From Desulfotomaculaceae bacterium (GTDB lineage: Bacteria > Bacillota > Desulfotomaculia > Desulfotomaculales > Pelotomaculaceae): a DNA stretch of 44,031 nucleotides. The notes under the pieces were generated by a model. The model did no database searches and was not told the origin of the DNA. It saw only the letters and a list, made by a program, of their open reading frames with translations. Position numbers and translations under genes: made by a program. Each line of letters begins with the position of its first letter. Positions within the stretch are counted from its first letter, which is position 1. Of this stretch, positions 8,100 through 15,903 are shown one piece after another. Location of the stretch: contig JAQVGZ010000013.1 of the NCBI GenBank assembly GCA_028696455.1, positions 1-44,031 on the forward strand. The letters are read 5' to 3'.

Positions 8100-8181
8100 C
8101 GTCAATTTTGACCATAAAAAAACAGTCTACATAAGCATTAATGGCTTTATTTCGGGGTTTTTTAGCAGGTCAAAAATGACC
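8100..8181 (-). promoter_or_regulatory. Paired upstream activator dyads before ligase B
   Basis: CGTCAATTTTGACC (8100-8113) and GGTCAAAAATGACC (8168-8181) are one-mismatch versions of the dyads at 3586-3665. Centres are 68 bp apart (66 in the other copy), and the proximal one is about 60 bp upstream of the -24 GG (61 in the other copy). Flanking sequence such as ATCTTCTGAATC is also shared with the other copy. Confidence 0.6.
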
Positions 8182-8273
8182 TTCATTTAAGACTTATTTC
8201 AGTCTTTTATCCTCATAGTCGACTAAGGAACCAGTACTACCCCTGACCAACGATAAATAAGTCAGACAAATAA

Positions 8274-8295
8274 CGCCAGCAGGGTTTCACTGGCG
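8274..8295 (-). terminator. Possible terminator after apbE
   Basis: CGCCAG (8274-8279) pairs with CTGGCG (8290-8295). On the minus strand the stem is followed by TTATTTG, a weak T-tract. It lies a few bases past the apbE stop codon. Confidence 0.5.
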
Positions 8296-8306
8296 AAATT
8301 TAACCG

Positions 8307-9371
8307 CTATTTATGGTTAATAATCTGGTAATCGTTATTATTAGTGAATTCCAATTGGTTCATTAAATTATCCGTGAATGTTACTTGCTTATCTGCACTG
8401 ACAAATATGGCTCCGACACCTTGAAGTCCGCTGGCAAAACTCATTCCGCGCTGAGGTCCAAGTATATATAACGGTTTATTTAATATATCAGCGTCAGTAG
8501 ATGATTCTGCAACTACTGTTGTCTGTATTAATTCTCTGGCCTGCTTTCCAGTGGATGGATCTATAAGGTGAGAGTAACGCACGCCCCCCTCTTCGAAATA
8601 TCGCTCATAATCACCTGATGTTACTACCGATGTGTCTTGCACGGTTAAAACAGCAATAAGTTCGTTCTCACCGCGGGGATCTCGCACACCGACACGCCAG
8701 GGTGATCCGTCCGGCTTGGTACCCAGTGCATACACATTACCCCCGGCATTGATTAGGGCATGTTTTATGCCTAATTCTCTGAGAATCTTACCAACTTCCT
8801 CTGTTGCATAGCCCTTCGCCACACCACCAAGATCTAAACTCATACCGGGCTCTTGCAAATAAATCGTTCCGCCACTCGGATCAACTATAATCTTCCGGTA
8901 GTCCACCAGACTTAGCGCCTTATTAATTTGCTCATCAGATGGGACCCACTGCTCCTCTTTTCCAAAACCCCACAAATCCATAACCGGTCCGATCGTAATG
9001 TCAAAAGCACCACCGGACAACTCCGCATAATAAAGTGAGCGCTGAACAATGTTGAGTGTATCAGTGCTAACCTGAACTGGCTTGATTCCAGCATTTTCGT
9101 TGATCCTGATCACATCACTATGCACAGCATTATTATTCCTGTTTTTGGGAAAGCGATCGGTTAAATCATTAATCCGGGCAAATTCGTGAAAGGCTTTGCC
9201 TAGAGCTTCTCGTCCTGTCTTTTCATTGTCACTAAATACTGTTACCTGGATTAAGGTATCCATTTGGAATCTTTCGTCAGTATACTCCTTCAATTGTGCA
9301 GGCATTAGACCACAACCCGAACAAGCAAAAATAATAATCAGTATAATTATCAGTAGCTGGCAACACTTCAA
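8307..9371 (-). CDS. apbE: FAD:protein FMN transferase, lipoprotein (ApbE)
   Basis: ApbE moves FMN from FAD onto a Thr/Ser of target proteins outside the membrane. RnfG and RnfD are classic targets, which explains its place right after the rnf operon. The 354-residue protein starts with a lipoprotein signal (KCCQLLIIILIIIFACSGC, lipid Cys at 20). The family motif SLDLGGVAKGYA and the following NAGGNVYALG, with a later TSGDYERYF, are all present. The start is TTG at 9371 with GAGGTG 8 bases upstream. It is separated from rnfB by a 334-bp gap containing a dyad element, so it may have its own promoter. Full length, no defect seen. Confidence 0.93.
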   Translation of the reverse strand: MKCCQLLIIILIIIFACSGCGLMPAQLKEYTDERFQMDTLIQVTVFSDNEKTGREALGKAFHEFARINDLTDRFPKNRNNNAVHSDVIRINENAGIKPVQVSTDTLNIVQRSLYYAELSGGAFDITIGPVMDLWGFGKEEQWVPSDEQINKALSLVDYRKIIVDPSGGTIYLQEPGMSLDLGGVAKGYATEEVGKILRELGIKHALINAGGNVYALGTKPDGSPWRVGVRDPRGENELIAVLTVQDTSVVTSGDYERYFEEGGVRYSHLIDPSTGKQARELIQTTVVAESSTDADILNKPLYILGPQRGMSFASGLQGVGAIFVSADKQVTFTDNLMNQLEFTNNNDYQIINHK

Positions 9372-9489
9372 AACTTAGACACCTCACAACAATAAACCTC
9401 TGCGATACATTAACGACACCCATTATCAAGTCAAGTGAAAGCTCGAGCTATTTTTCCCGGCGCAACTCGTTAATATGCCTACCAATACC

Positions 9490-9544
9490 AATGGTGCAGT
9501 CTGCACTTTTTTAATCTAGTCGTAATAGTGCAAACTACACCATT
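9490..9544. promoter_or_regulatory. Inverted pair of operator-like sites upstream of apbE
   Basis: AATGGTGCAGTCTGCAC (9490-9506) and GTGCAAACTACACCATT (9528-9544) are inverted copies with 2 mismatches in 17. The first also contains its own dyad GTGCAG-T-CTGCAC. This sits about 120 bp upstream of apbE in the otherwise AT-rich 9372-9705 gap. It could be two binding sites for a regulator or a hairpin in the apbE leader. No T-run follows directly on the minus strand, so it is not an obvious terminator. Confidence 0.45.
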
Positions 9545-9705
9545 AATAAATAGTTGTCCAGTACGCTTTTGCCGAACTAAATCTCTCTTTGGCAATCAGA
9601 AAAGCAGATATACTGTACTGTTAATTGAGTTTAATATAATGCATGATTTTTTTTTGGGTAAGTGAAAAACAAAGGTATAAAGTATATAATTTGTTCATGT
9701 TTCAG

Positions 9706-10563
9706 TTAAACTGCAACATTCCCTGCAACATTCACCGCATTGCCAATATACTTATCCCTTACTGCCAGTCCAATTGCTCCTGTTGGGCACTTGGCAAAAC
9801 ATGTAGGATTGTCACATTTGTCCATGCATATTTTATAATCAACCACAGCCAGGTTATTGACTAATGTAATTGCACCATACTGGCAGTTCTTTTTACACAG
9901 GCCGCAACCTATGCAGGCAACGGAGCAGTTTTTCTTGGCAACAGCCCCTCTATCCTTAGAGTTGCAATTAACGCTAACCTTAGCGCCAATGGGCTGCATG
10001 GTAATAACACCCTTGGGACAGACAGTTTCACACTTGCCACAACCTGTACACTTATCAGGATCAACATGGGGAAGACCATTAGGACCCATTGTCAATGCGC
10101 CAAAAGGACAGTTCTTTACACAGGTCCCAAACCCTAGACAGCCGTACTGGCAACTTTTCTGACCGCCCTGCAGCAAATTGGCAGCCACACAATCCTGTAC
10201 TCCGGCATACTGATATTTAGTAACAGCATTCTCGACAGAACCGGAACACCTAACATGAGCGATTCTGGGTTCTACTGCGGCAGCAGTTTTACCGGTGAGT
10301 TCTCCCACCATTTTGGCAACAGCCTCTTTACCGGGAATACACAGGTTAGGCGGCACATCCGGATTCAATACCACGGCTTCCGCATAGGCCATACATCCGG
10401 CATAACCGCAGGAGCCACACTGGCCCTTGGGCAATACGTCCTCAACTAAGTGAATTAACGGGTTTACTTCAACTGCAAACTTCTTATTCGCAAATGCGAG
10501 AACAAGACCAAAAATAAGTCCCGTTAGCACCATGACTAATAAAGCCATTATAGCAATTTGCAT
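9706..10563 (-). CDS. rnfB: Rnf complex subunit B (ferredoxin-entry iron-sulfur protein)
   Basis: Membrane-anchored Fe-S subunit that accepts electrons from ferredoxin for the Rnf ion pump. An N-terminal membrane helix (about 3-25) is followed by the 4Fe-4S domain CGSCGYAGC near residues 49-57. Ferredoxin clusters CxxGxCxxxCP follow, including CTGCGKCETVCP and CIGCGLCKKNC, and a last group near CDNPTCFAKCP. The 285-residue length is typical. It is the last gene of rnfCDGEAB, 29 bp after rnfA. The only in-frame ATG follows AAGGAG at an unusually long spacing of about 15 bases. Confidence 0.95.
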   Translation of the reverse strand: MQIAIMALLVMVLTGLIFGLVLAFANKKFAVEVNPLIHLVEDVLPKGQCGSCGYAGCMAYAEAVVLNPDVPPNLCIPGKEAVAKMVGELTGKTAAAVEPRIAHVRCSGSVENAVTKYQYAGVQDCVAANLLQGGQKSCQYGCLGFGTCVKNCPFGALTMGPNGLPHVDPDKCTGCGKCETVCPKGVITMQPIGAKVSVNCNSKDRGAVAKKNCSVACIGCGLCKKNCQYGAITLVNNLAVVDYKICMDKCDNPTCFAKCPTGAIGLAVRDKYIGNAVNVAGNVAV

Positions 10564-10592
10564 TTTATTTACTCACATCTCCTTTCCTGCTG

Positions 10593-11171
10593 TTATATCG
10601 AGATCATGCCTGAAAAACCAAGGAAGGACAGCGCTAGCATACCCGCCAGGATAAAAGCGATCCCTAACCCATCCAAAGATTTCGGCACATCAGCCAGTCT
10701 CAGCTTTTCTCTTAAACTTGCCATAAGGACGATTGCAACACCAAAACCTACTCCAGACCCAATAGCGTGAACGATGCTCTTAGAAAATGTATAGTTAGAC
10801 TCAACATTGATCAGGGGTACACCAAGCACCACACAGTTAACCGCGATTAACATAAGATAAATCCCCCACATGTTATATAGGGTGGGAACATGTTTCTTAA
10901 TTACCATTTCCAATAACTGCACAGTGGAGGCGATCAGCAGCACAAATACAATTGTAGTCAGGAATGTTAAATTTAACCGTAGTAAAACAAAGTTGTAAAC
11001 AAGCCAGGCCAATAACGAACTGATAGTCATAACAGCCGTAACAGCCATACCCATACCAAAAGATGCATTTACGTTTTTAGAAACACCAAAGAATATACAC
11101 AGCCCCAAAAATCTTGTCAAAACAAAGTTGTTTACAATTACCGCACTAATAAACAGGGTTAAGTATTCCAA
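10593..11171 (-). CDS. rnfA: Rnf complex subunit A (membrane)
   Basis: Integral membrane subunit homologous to NqrE; with RnfE it forms the inverted-repeat core holding an intramembrane Fe-S site. The 192 residues contain six hydrophobic helices. NNFVLTRFLGLCIFFG near the N-terminus holds one conserved Cys, and NCVVLGVPL near residue 111 holds the other. The start is TTG at 11171 with GGGAGGG 6 bases upstream. It follows rnfE by 12 bp in the same operon. Confidence 0.95.
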   Translation of the reverse strand: MEYLTLFISAVIVNNFVLTRFLGLCIFFGVSKNVNASFGMGMAVTAVMTISSLLAWLVYNFVLLRLNLTFLTTIVFVLLIASTVQLLEMVIKKHVPTLYNMWGIYLMLIAVNCVVLGVPLINVESNYTFSKSIVHAIGSGVGFGVAIVLMASLREKLRLADVPKSLDGLGIAFILAGMLALSFLGFSGMISI

Positions 11172-11183
11172 TGCTTTCCCTCC

Positions 11184-11792
11184 CTAAGCTTTGGCCTTTT
11201 CAATACGTTGGACTATTATCTTGACTCCACCAATTAGATAACCGATTAGGATAAAAGCACCTGCCGGCAGGATCAGGATTAGAGGAGCATCGTATGAAGC
11301 AGGCATAATATTAATACCTAAAAATGTTCCACTTCCAAAGATTTCACGGATACCCCCTATTATTACCATAGCAATGGCGAAACCGGCACCCATTCCCAAC
11401 CCGTCACAAAACGAACGGACGACATTGTTCTTGGAGGCAAAAACCTCAGCTCTGGCCAGAATAATTGCAAAAACCACCACTAGCGCCAGGTATATACCTA
11501 AAGCTTTATAGAGGAGCGGAAAATAGGCCTGTAATACCAACTGGGACACGGTAACAATAGTGGCAATAGAGACAATATAAACCGGTAGACGCACTTTGGG
11601 GTTAACAAAGTTTTTGACTATAGAAATGGACACGTTGTTGGCAGTAATCACAAAAAGAACAGTCAAGCCCATGGTTAAGGAAGTCATCACAGAACTAGTA
11701 ACCGCCAGTGCAGGGCAGAGACTTAGCGCTAGAACAAAAATCGGGTTTTCCAGTAATATCCCTTTGCTAAATATACTCCATAGTTCTCTCAT
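11184..11792 (-). CDS. rnfE: Rnf complex subunit E (membrane)
   Basis: Integral membrane subunit homologous to NqrD and RnfA, about 202 residues with six helices. The opening RELWSIFSKGILLENPIFVLALSLCPALAVT is typical. I use ATG at 11792 because GGGGGG stands about 7 bases upstream, and it falls right after the rnfG stop (11794). An upstream in-frame start at 11840 would overlap rnfG and is rejected. Conserved Cys at LSLCPAL and in the second half. Confidence 0.95.
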   Translation of the reverse strand: MRELWSIFSKGILLENPIFVLALSLCPALAVTSSVMTSLTMGLTVLFVITANNVSISIVKNFVNPKVRLPVYIVSIATIVTVSQLVLQAYFPLLYKALGIYLALVVVFAIILARAEVFASKNNVVRSFCDGLGMGAGFAIAMVIIGGIREIFGSGTFLGINIMPASYDAPLILILPAGAFILIGYLIGGVKIIVQRIEKAKA

Positions 11793-11793
11793 A

Positions 11794-12360
11794 TTATTTC
11801 CCCCCTGTAAAATGCACAACTTCCTCGACCGCTTTTGCAACAGCAGTGGTTGCAGCTCTTGAAGAAATCGTAGCGCCTGTCATAGCCTGAACGTGCTCTT
11901 TGTCGGAAGGATCTTTCACAACCTCCAGACCATCAGCCTTCTTTCCTATAATCTGGCTCTTAAAAGGCTCCTCGTTTGCCTTATCTCCAAGACCAGGAGT
12001 TTCTTTATGAGAAATAATATCATAATTGAGCACTGTTCCATCACTTGTTACAGCTACAAGCAATTGCATGTGTCCTTCAAAACCTTTGCTTGACGATGGT
12101 ACTATATAGGCGATGGTTTTTCCATCTTTAACAGCCTTGTACCAATCCTCCTTGCCTTCTACCGGCTCAAACTTTTCAACATCCTGCACCAGAGCTTTCA
12201 TTGAATCCATTTTCAATTCCTCAGCCTTCTGCGCTGCCGCATCAGCTGTTACAAAGTGTACACCGGCTATTATTAATCCTGAAACAAAGCAAGCCATGGC
12301 CAGGTTTAATGCGATTTTGAGGATGCTGTTGCTGCTTTCATCATGTTGCCCGGCTGACAT
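11794..12360 (-). CDS. rnfG: Rnf complex subunit G (FMN-carrying)
   Basis: Single-pass subunit with a covalently bound FMN, the target of ApbE. A membrane helix spans about 14-37, followed by an extracytoplasmic FMN-binding domain. HKETPGLGDK (118-127) and the flavinylation motif TGATIS (161-166) are both present. The 188-residue length is typical. It sits between rnfD and rnfE with almost no spacing, in the canonical CDGEAB order. Confidence 0.95.
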   Translation of the reverse strand: MSAGQHDESSNSILKIALNLAMACFVSGLIIAGVHFVTADAAAQKAEELKMDSMKALVQDVEKFEPVEGKEDWYKAVKDGKTIAYIVPSSSKGFEGHMQLLVAVTSDGTVLNYDIISHKETPGLGDKANEEPFKSQIIGKKADGLEVVKDPSDKEHVQAMTGATISSRAATTAVAKAVEEVVHFTGGK

Positions 12361-12364
12361 TTAA

Positions 12365-13360
12365 CTACCTCCCTGCTCCAAATTTTTTCGGCACTACGAA
12401 GCGGTCAATCAAAGGCGTAACACAGTTCATTAACAGAATGGAATAACATACGCCTTCGGGATAGCCGCCCTTTAAGCGAATCAGAACTGTAAGTATACCG
12501 GCGCCTACGGCAAAAATAATTTTCCCCTTGCGGGTAATAGGAATAGTAACCATGTCAGTAGCCATAAAGAAAGCGCCTATAATCAGTCCTCCGGCTAACA
12601 TGTGGAACAGTGGATCCCCTGTAAATAATCCTGCTGGCCCGAATATCCAGGTTAAGATTCCTACCGTACCGATCATTAAAACTGGCATCTCCCACTTGAT
12701 ATAACCTTTATAGATGAGGAAGATACCGCCAAGGATCAGCAATACTGCTGAAGTTTCTCCAATACTGCCATTACGTGTGCCTAACAACATTGCTTGATAC
12801 ATACTGGACGTGTCACCAAAGGTTTCGACTAATTGGGTATAACCCTGCTGCTTTAAAATATTTAACGGGGTAGCGGTAGTAACCACATCAGCCTTAGTTG
12901 TCATTGCCGTCCACGTTGTCATGGCCACAGGCCATGACACCATAAGCGCGGCGCGGGCAATGTGCGCCGGGTTAAAGATATTGTACCCCAGGCCACCCAT
13001 GGAGTGCTTGGCCACAGCAATAGCTAAAAAGGACCCAAACGCGGTCATATACCAGGGAAGATTAGGAGGAAGGCACATAGCCATTAAAAGTCCGGTTAAA
13101 ACTGCGCTGCCGTCATTTATCGTTATATCTTTTTTTCTAATTAATTGTATTACATATTCAGTTGCAACTGCTACAACAACTCCCACCAACATCGTGGTAA
13201 TGGCTGGCATTCCAAAGTACCAGGCTGCAAAAATCACCGCCGGCACCAGTGCCGCGTTCACCGACCACATTATTTTGGGTATGGATTCAGGTGAGGTAAT
13301 GTGTGGTGACGTCGATACAGTGAGCAGATTCATTTTTAAAGTTTCTTCATTAACTGCCAT
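12365..13360 (-). CDS. rnfD: Rnf complex subunit D (membrane, FMN-binding)
   Basis: Multi-pass subunit homologous to NqrB, about 331 residues with roughly nine helices. TTATPLN (around residue 170) is the covalent FMN attachment region; many relatives have SGATPL, so Thr replaces Gly here. I chose ATG at 13360, which has AAAGGTGG 9 bases upstream and falls just after the rnfC stop. The in-frame start at 13405 lies within rnfC and is rejected. ApbE encoded downstream is the likely flavinylating enzyme. Confidence 0.95.
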   Translation of the reverse strand: MAVNEETLKMNLLTVSTSPHITSPESIPKIMWSVNAALVPAVIFAAWYFGMPAITTMLVGVVVAVATEYVIQLIRKKDITINDGSAVLTGLLMAMCLPPNLPWYMTAFGSFLAIAVAKHSMGGLGYNIFNPAHIARAALMVSWPVAMTTWTAMTTKADVVTTATPLNILKQQGYTQLVETFGDTSSMYQAMLLGTRNGSIGETSAVLLILGGIFLIYKGYIKWEMPVLMIGTVGILTWIFGPAGLFTGDPLFHMLAGGLIIGAFFMATDMVTIPITRKGKIIFAVGAGILTVLIRLKGGYPEGVCYSILLMNCVTPLIDRFVVPKKFGAGR

Positions 13361-13361
13361 T

Positions 13362-14696
13362 CTATACAGCCACCTTTGCTTGTTCTTTTTGTGCCTGAAG
13401 CGCATTCTGTGTTTTGGAATACCTAATGTACTGGACTATTTTACGTTTTGCCGGGCATACATAAACACAGCTGCCACATTCCATGCAGTCCATCAGGTTA
13501 TACTCTTCTTTTGCCTCTACATATAACTGACGTTCGCCCAGAATACTCAGCATGCTTGGATTAAGCCCCATCGGGCAAGCCTCCACACAGCGGCCACAGT
13601 GGATACAGGCGTATTCTTTGTCGTCATTGATATCTTTTCTGGACAGGAATAAAATACCGGAAGTTCCCTTAATTATTGGAATGTCCATAGTGGACTGGGC
13701 AAAACCCATCATGGGACCGCCAGAAATTATTTTTGCCAGTTCGCCATTAAGGCCTCCACAGTGACTCAGCGCATCTGCAAAGGTAGATCCAATTCTCATC
13801 AGCAGGTTTTTCGGTTCTTTAACAGCACTGCCACTAACTGTAAGCACTCTTTGAATCAAAGGTATCCCTCTAGTCACTGCATCACTTATGGCAATTATCG
13901 TACCAACATTTTGCACTACCACACCAACATCCATTGGCAGCCCACCTGAAGGAACCTCGCGGTTGGTCAACATAAAAATAAGCATCTTTTCCGCACCCTG
14001 CGGGTATTTTGTCGGCAGGGCCACCACCTTAACCTGGGTGCCACCAAAAGCACTCTGCAGAGCCTTTACCGCATCCGGCTTATTATCTTCAATGCCAACA
14101 TAGCCGGTGTTTACCCCAAGCACTTTCATGGTAATCAATACACCACTTTTAATTCTATCCGTGTACTCAAGCATAGACCTGTAATCAGCTGTTAAAAACG
14201 GTTCGCATTCTGATCCATTTAATATAAAAGTGTCAATCTTTTTGTCCGGTGGAGGCGCTAATTTTACATGAGTGGGAAAAGTAGCTCCACCCATTCCGAC
14301 AATTCCAGCCTCCCGAATAATCCCAGACAGTTCTTTTGCATCGAGTTTTTCCCATTGCCTTTGCACTGGAATTCCTTCAGCCCATGCATCCTGTCCATCA
14401 CTTTCGATGACAATAGACAGGCAGGTTCCGAAAACAGAGTGCGGATAATCTGCTATGTCGATTACTTTGCCTGAAATAGAAGCATGGACATTTCCAGATA
14501 CAAAGGCGTTGCTTTGGGCGATTAACTGACCCTTTTTTACATCATCGCCTTTTTTCACAATCGCCGAGACCGGCGCCCCAATGTGCTGTCGCAAAGGTAT
14601 GATTACCTTTTTCGGCAAAGGCGCTGTTTCAATCGGCTTGGCAGCGGTATACTTTTTGCTGTCATTAGGGTGCACTCCTCCATGAAAACTTTTCAT
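13362..14696 (-). CDS. rnfC: Rnf complex subunit C (NADH-binding)
   Basis: Peripheral subunit where NAD+/NADH reacts. The 444 residues contain an N-terminal RnfC domain (MKSFHGGVHP), the NADH/FMN-binding part with GMGGATFPTHVK, and a soluble-ligand-binding beta-grasp part. Two 4Fe-4S clusters follow, CIHCGRCVEACP (364-375) and CMECGSCVYVCP (404-415). It is the first gene of rnfCDGEAB, with GGGGGGG 6 bases before the ATG. A leader of several hundred bases with a hairpin directly before the ribosome site precedes it. Confidence 0.95.
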   Translation of the reverse strand: MKSFHGGVHPNDSKKYTAAKPIETAPLPKKVIIPLRQHIGAPVSAIVKKGDDVKKGQLIAQSNAFVSGNVHASISGKVIDIADYPHSVFGTCLSIVIESDGQDAWAEGIPVQRQWEKLDAKELSGIIREAGIVGMGGATFPTHVKLAPPPDKKIDTFILNGSECEPFLTADYRSMLEYTDRIKSGVLITMKVLGVNTGYVGIEDNKPDAVKALQSAFGGTQVKVVALPTKYPQGAEKMLIFMLTNREVPSGGLPMDVGVVVQNVGTIIAISDAVTRGIPLIQRVLTVSGSAVKEPKNLLMRIGSTFADALSHCGGLNGELAKIISGGPMMGFAQSTMDIPIIKGTSGILFLSRKDINDDKEYACIHCGRCVEACPMGLNPSMLSILGERQLYVEAKEEYNLMDCMECGSCVYVCPAKRKIVQYIRYSKTQNALQAQKEQAKVAV

Positions 14697-14723
14697 CTTT
14701 TACCCCCCCGTTTAGTTTTGGTA

Positions 14724-14754
14724 AGGCTTATTGTAGAGACTCTGGCATAAGCCT
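14724..14754 (-). other. Hairpin in front of the rnfC ribosome site
   Basis: AGGCTTAT and ATAAGCCT (14724-14731, 14747-14754) form a perfect 8-bp stem, with AGAG-A-CTCT inside its loop. It ends about 15 bases before the G-run ribosome site of rnfC. No T-run follows, so it is more likely an mRNA structure (translation or stability) than a terminator. Confidence 0.5.
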
Positions 14755-15009
14755 CTGGTCAGCAATCTTCTTCTCCGTTTTCCTGACAGGAGTATCTGCC
14801 GGCCAAACCATGTTCATATGCCAGTAGTTCCCATCTAACTGTACATGAGTTTTACCCCATACAACTATCAGACAATTAGCGTAAGTCTTTGCATGTACGC
14901 CATTGTTAAAACAGTTAGAGGCTGTAAAAGTTGAATATTGCTTCCTGTTTAAGCCCTGACGTCTAACCTGCGCTGAAAGTTTCGGACTTTTTAGAAAACG
15001 GTAAAACAA
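14728..15009 (-). CDS. Hypothetical ORF in the rnf leader (uncertain)
   Basis: A 93-codon open frame whose stop lies inside the hairpin before rnfC. I recognise no domain, and the composition (MFYRFLKSPKLSAQ...) is not convincing. A leader RNA that happens to be open is equally possible. The remaining noncoding stretch up to 15260 is AT-rich and holds an inverted repeat at 15125-15184. Confidence 0.25.
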   Translation of the reverse strand: MFYRFLKSPKLSAQVRRQGLNRKQYSTFTASNCFNNGVHAKTYANCLIVVWGKTHVQLDGNYWHMNMVWPADTPVRKTEKKIADQRLMPESLQ

Positions 15010-15013
15010 GACA

Positions 15014-15043
15014 TATAAAAGCAGAAGGACATGGCATGTTCAA
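15014..15043 (-). promoter_or_regulatory. Possible sigma-A promoter for the rnf operon
   Basis: On the minus strand TTGAAC (15038-15043) and TTTATA (15014-15019) are 18 bases apart. A start near 15006 would give a leader of about 310 bases before rnfC. The match is moderate. Confidence 0.35.
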
Positions 15044-15124
15044 TTAATGCCTAAAGGGACAACTTCAGCTTTATCCTGCGAAATCTTAAGCTATATTTGT
15101 GAATACAAACTATAAAAGTTTTGT

Positions 15125-15184
15125 ATCACCAGATATTATTCCTACTAGTCACAGAAAACAATATCTGCTATAATCTATGGTGAT
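15125..15184. repeat. Imperfect inverted repeat upstream of rnf
   Basis: ATCACCAGATATTAT (15125-15139) and ATAATCTATGGTGAT (15170-15184) are inverted with 3 mismatches, and AGATATT/AATATCT form a second nested inverted pair. It lies upstream of the possible rnf promoter and may be a regulator site. Confidence 0.4.
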
Positions 15185-15260
15185 TATTTTGCTATTTAAT
15201 TGTTATTTATTATATACTGCAAGCTCAAATATTTAAAGTGTCAAAAGTGAACAAAATAAA

Positions 15261-15283
15261 ATGAGAGCGCTGGGTGCTTTCAT
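15261..15283 (-). terminator. Terminator of the GHKL ATPase gene
   Basis: On the minus strand ATGAAAGC pairs with GCTCTCAT (one G-T pair) and is followed by TTTTATTTTG. It overlaps the stop codon of the 15283-15831 gene and separates it from the rnf leader. Confidence 0.65.
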
Positions 15284-15831
15284 TACTTATCAGAGTACAA
15301 TTTTTTAATACCATCCTGACAATATTTTTTAATCCAGATTAAAACCCTGACGTCATTAAAAGGGATATCCTTAAAGTTATTTATTAGCACCTTCGTATTA
15401 AAAGTAAACTCCCGCCCATTTACCACATGCACATAAAACAAATTTAAGTCAGGTTTAGCAGCTATTACGGCCATGATCGTAGCAGTTATATCGCCTAAGG
15501 GCATCCGGTCAATATGAGAGTGTTGGAAGGTAGCCCTAACCTTTGTCCCAACCCCTTCCTTGGATTTAATTTCCAGGCCACCCATACAACATTGCGCCGC
15601 CTGCTGAAGCAGGGGAATACCCAAACCGACTTTTCTAAAGCGGCGACTGGTCATAAACGGATCACAAAGTTGATTAATCTCATCCTTACTCAACCCATGG
15701 CCATCATCGGTGACTTCGAGGCTTAAAATATCCGAAGCTGTATTCTCAATCACTATCAGCTTGATCGTAGACGCACCGGCAGCCAGTGAGTTTTCAATGA
15801 GATCTAAAAGATGATGAGACAGTTCAAGCAT
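15283..15831 (-). CDS. Small GHKL (HATPase_c) ATP-binding protein
   Basis: 182-residue protein with a histidine-kinase-like ATPase fold but no dimerisation/phospho-acceptor domain. The N box is DLIENSLAAGAS (about 10-21), the G1 box DDGHGLS (42-48) and the G2-like GLGIPLL (about 69-75). The C-terminal 80 residues are not a domain I recognise. Stand-alone GHKL proteins of this kind occur near hydrogenase and NADH-linked Fe-S genes in Clostridia. Here it precedes rnf, so a redox-responsive switch role is a guess. It ends at its own terminator, so it need not be co-transcribed with rnf. Confidence 0.75.
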   Translation of the reverse strand: MLELSHHLLDLIENSLAAGASTIKLIVIENTASDILSLEVTDDGHGLSKDEINQLCDPFMTSRRFRKVGLGIPLLQQAAQCCMGGLEIKSKEGVGTKVRATFQHSHIDRMPLGDITATIMAVIAAKPDLNLFYVHVVNGREFTFNTKVLINNFKDIPFNDVRVLIWIKKYCQDGIKKLYSDK

Positions 15832-15903
15832 ATATTACCTTTCATGCAAAATTGTTTAGACGTACTAAAAGTTCACCTTACTTTAGCTTTTAAGCTACAT
15901 CTA

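Noticed and set aside
15096-15110. Rex-like operator TTTGTGAATACAAA upstream of rnf
   Set aside because: It is palindromic but too short for the 18-bp Rex consensus.
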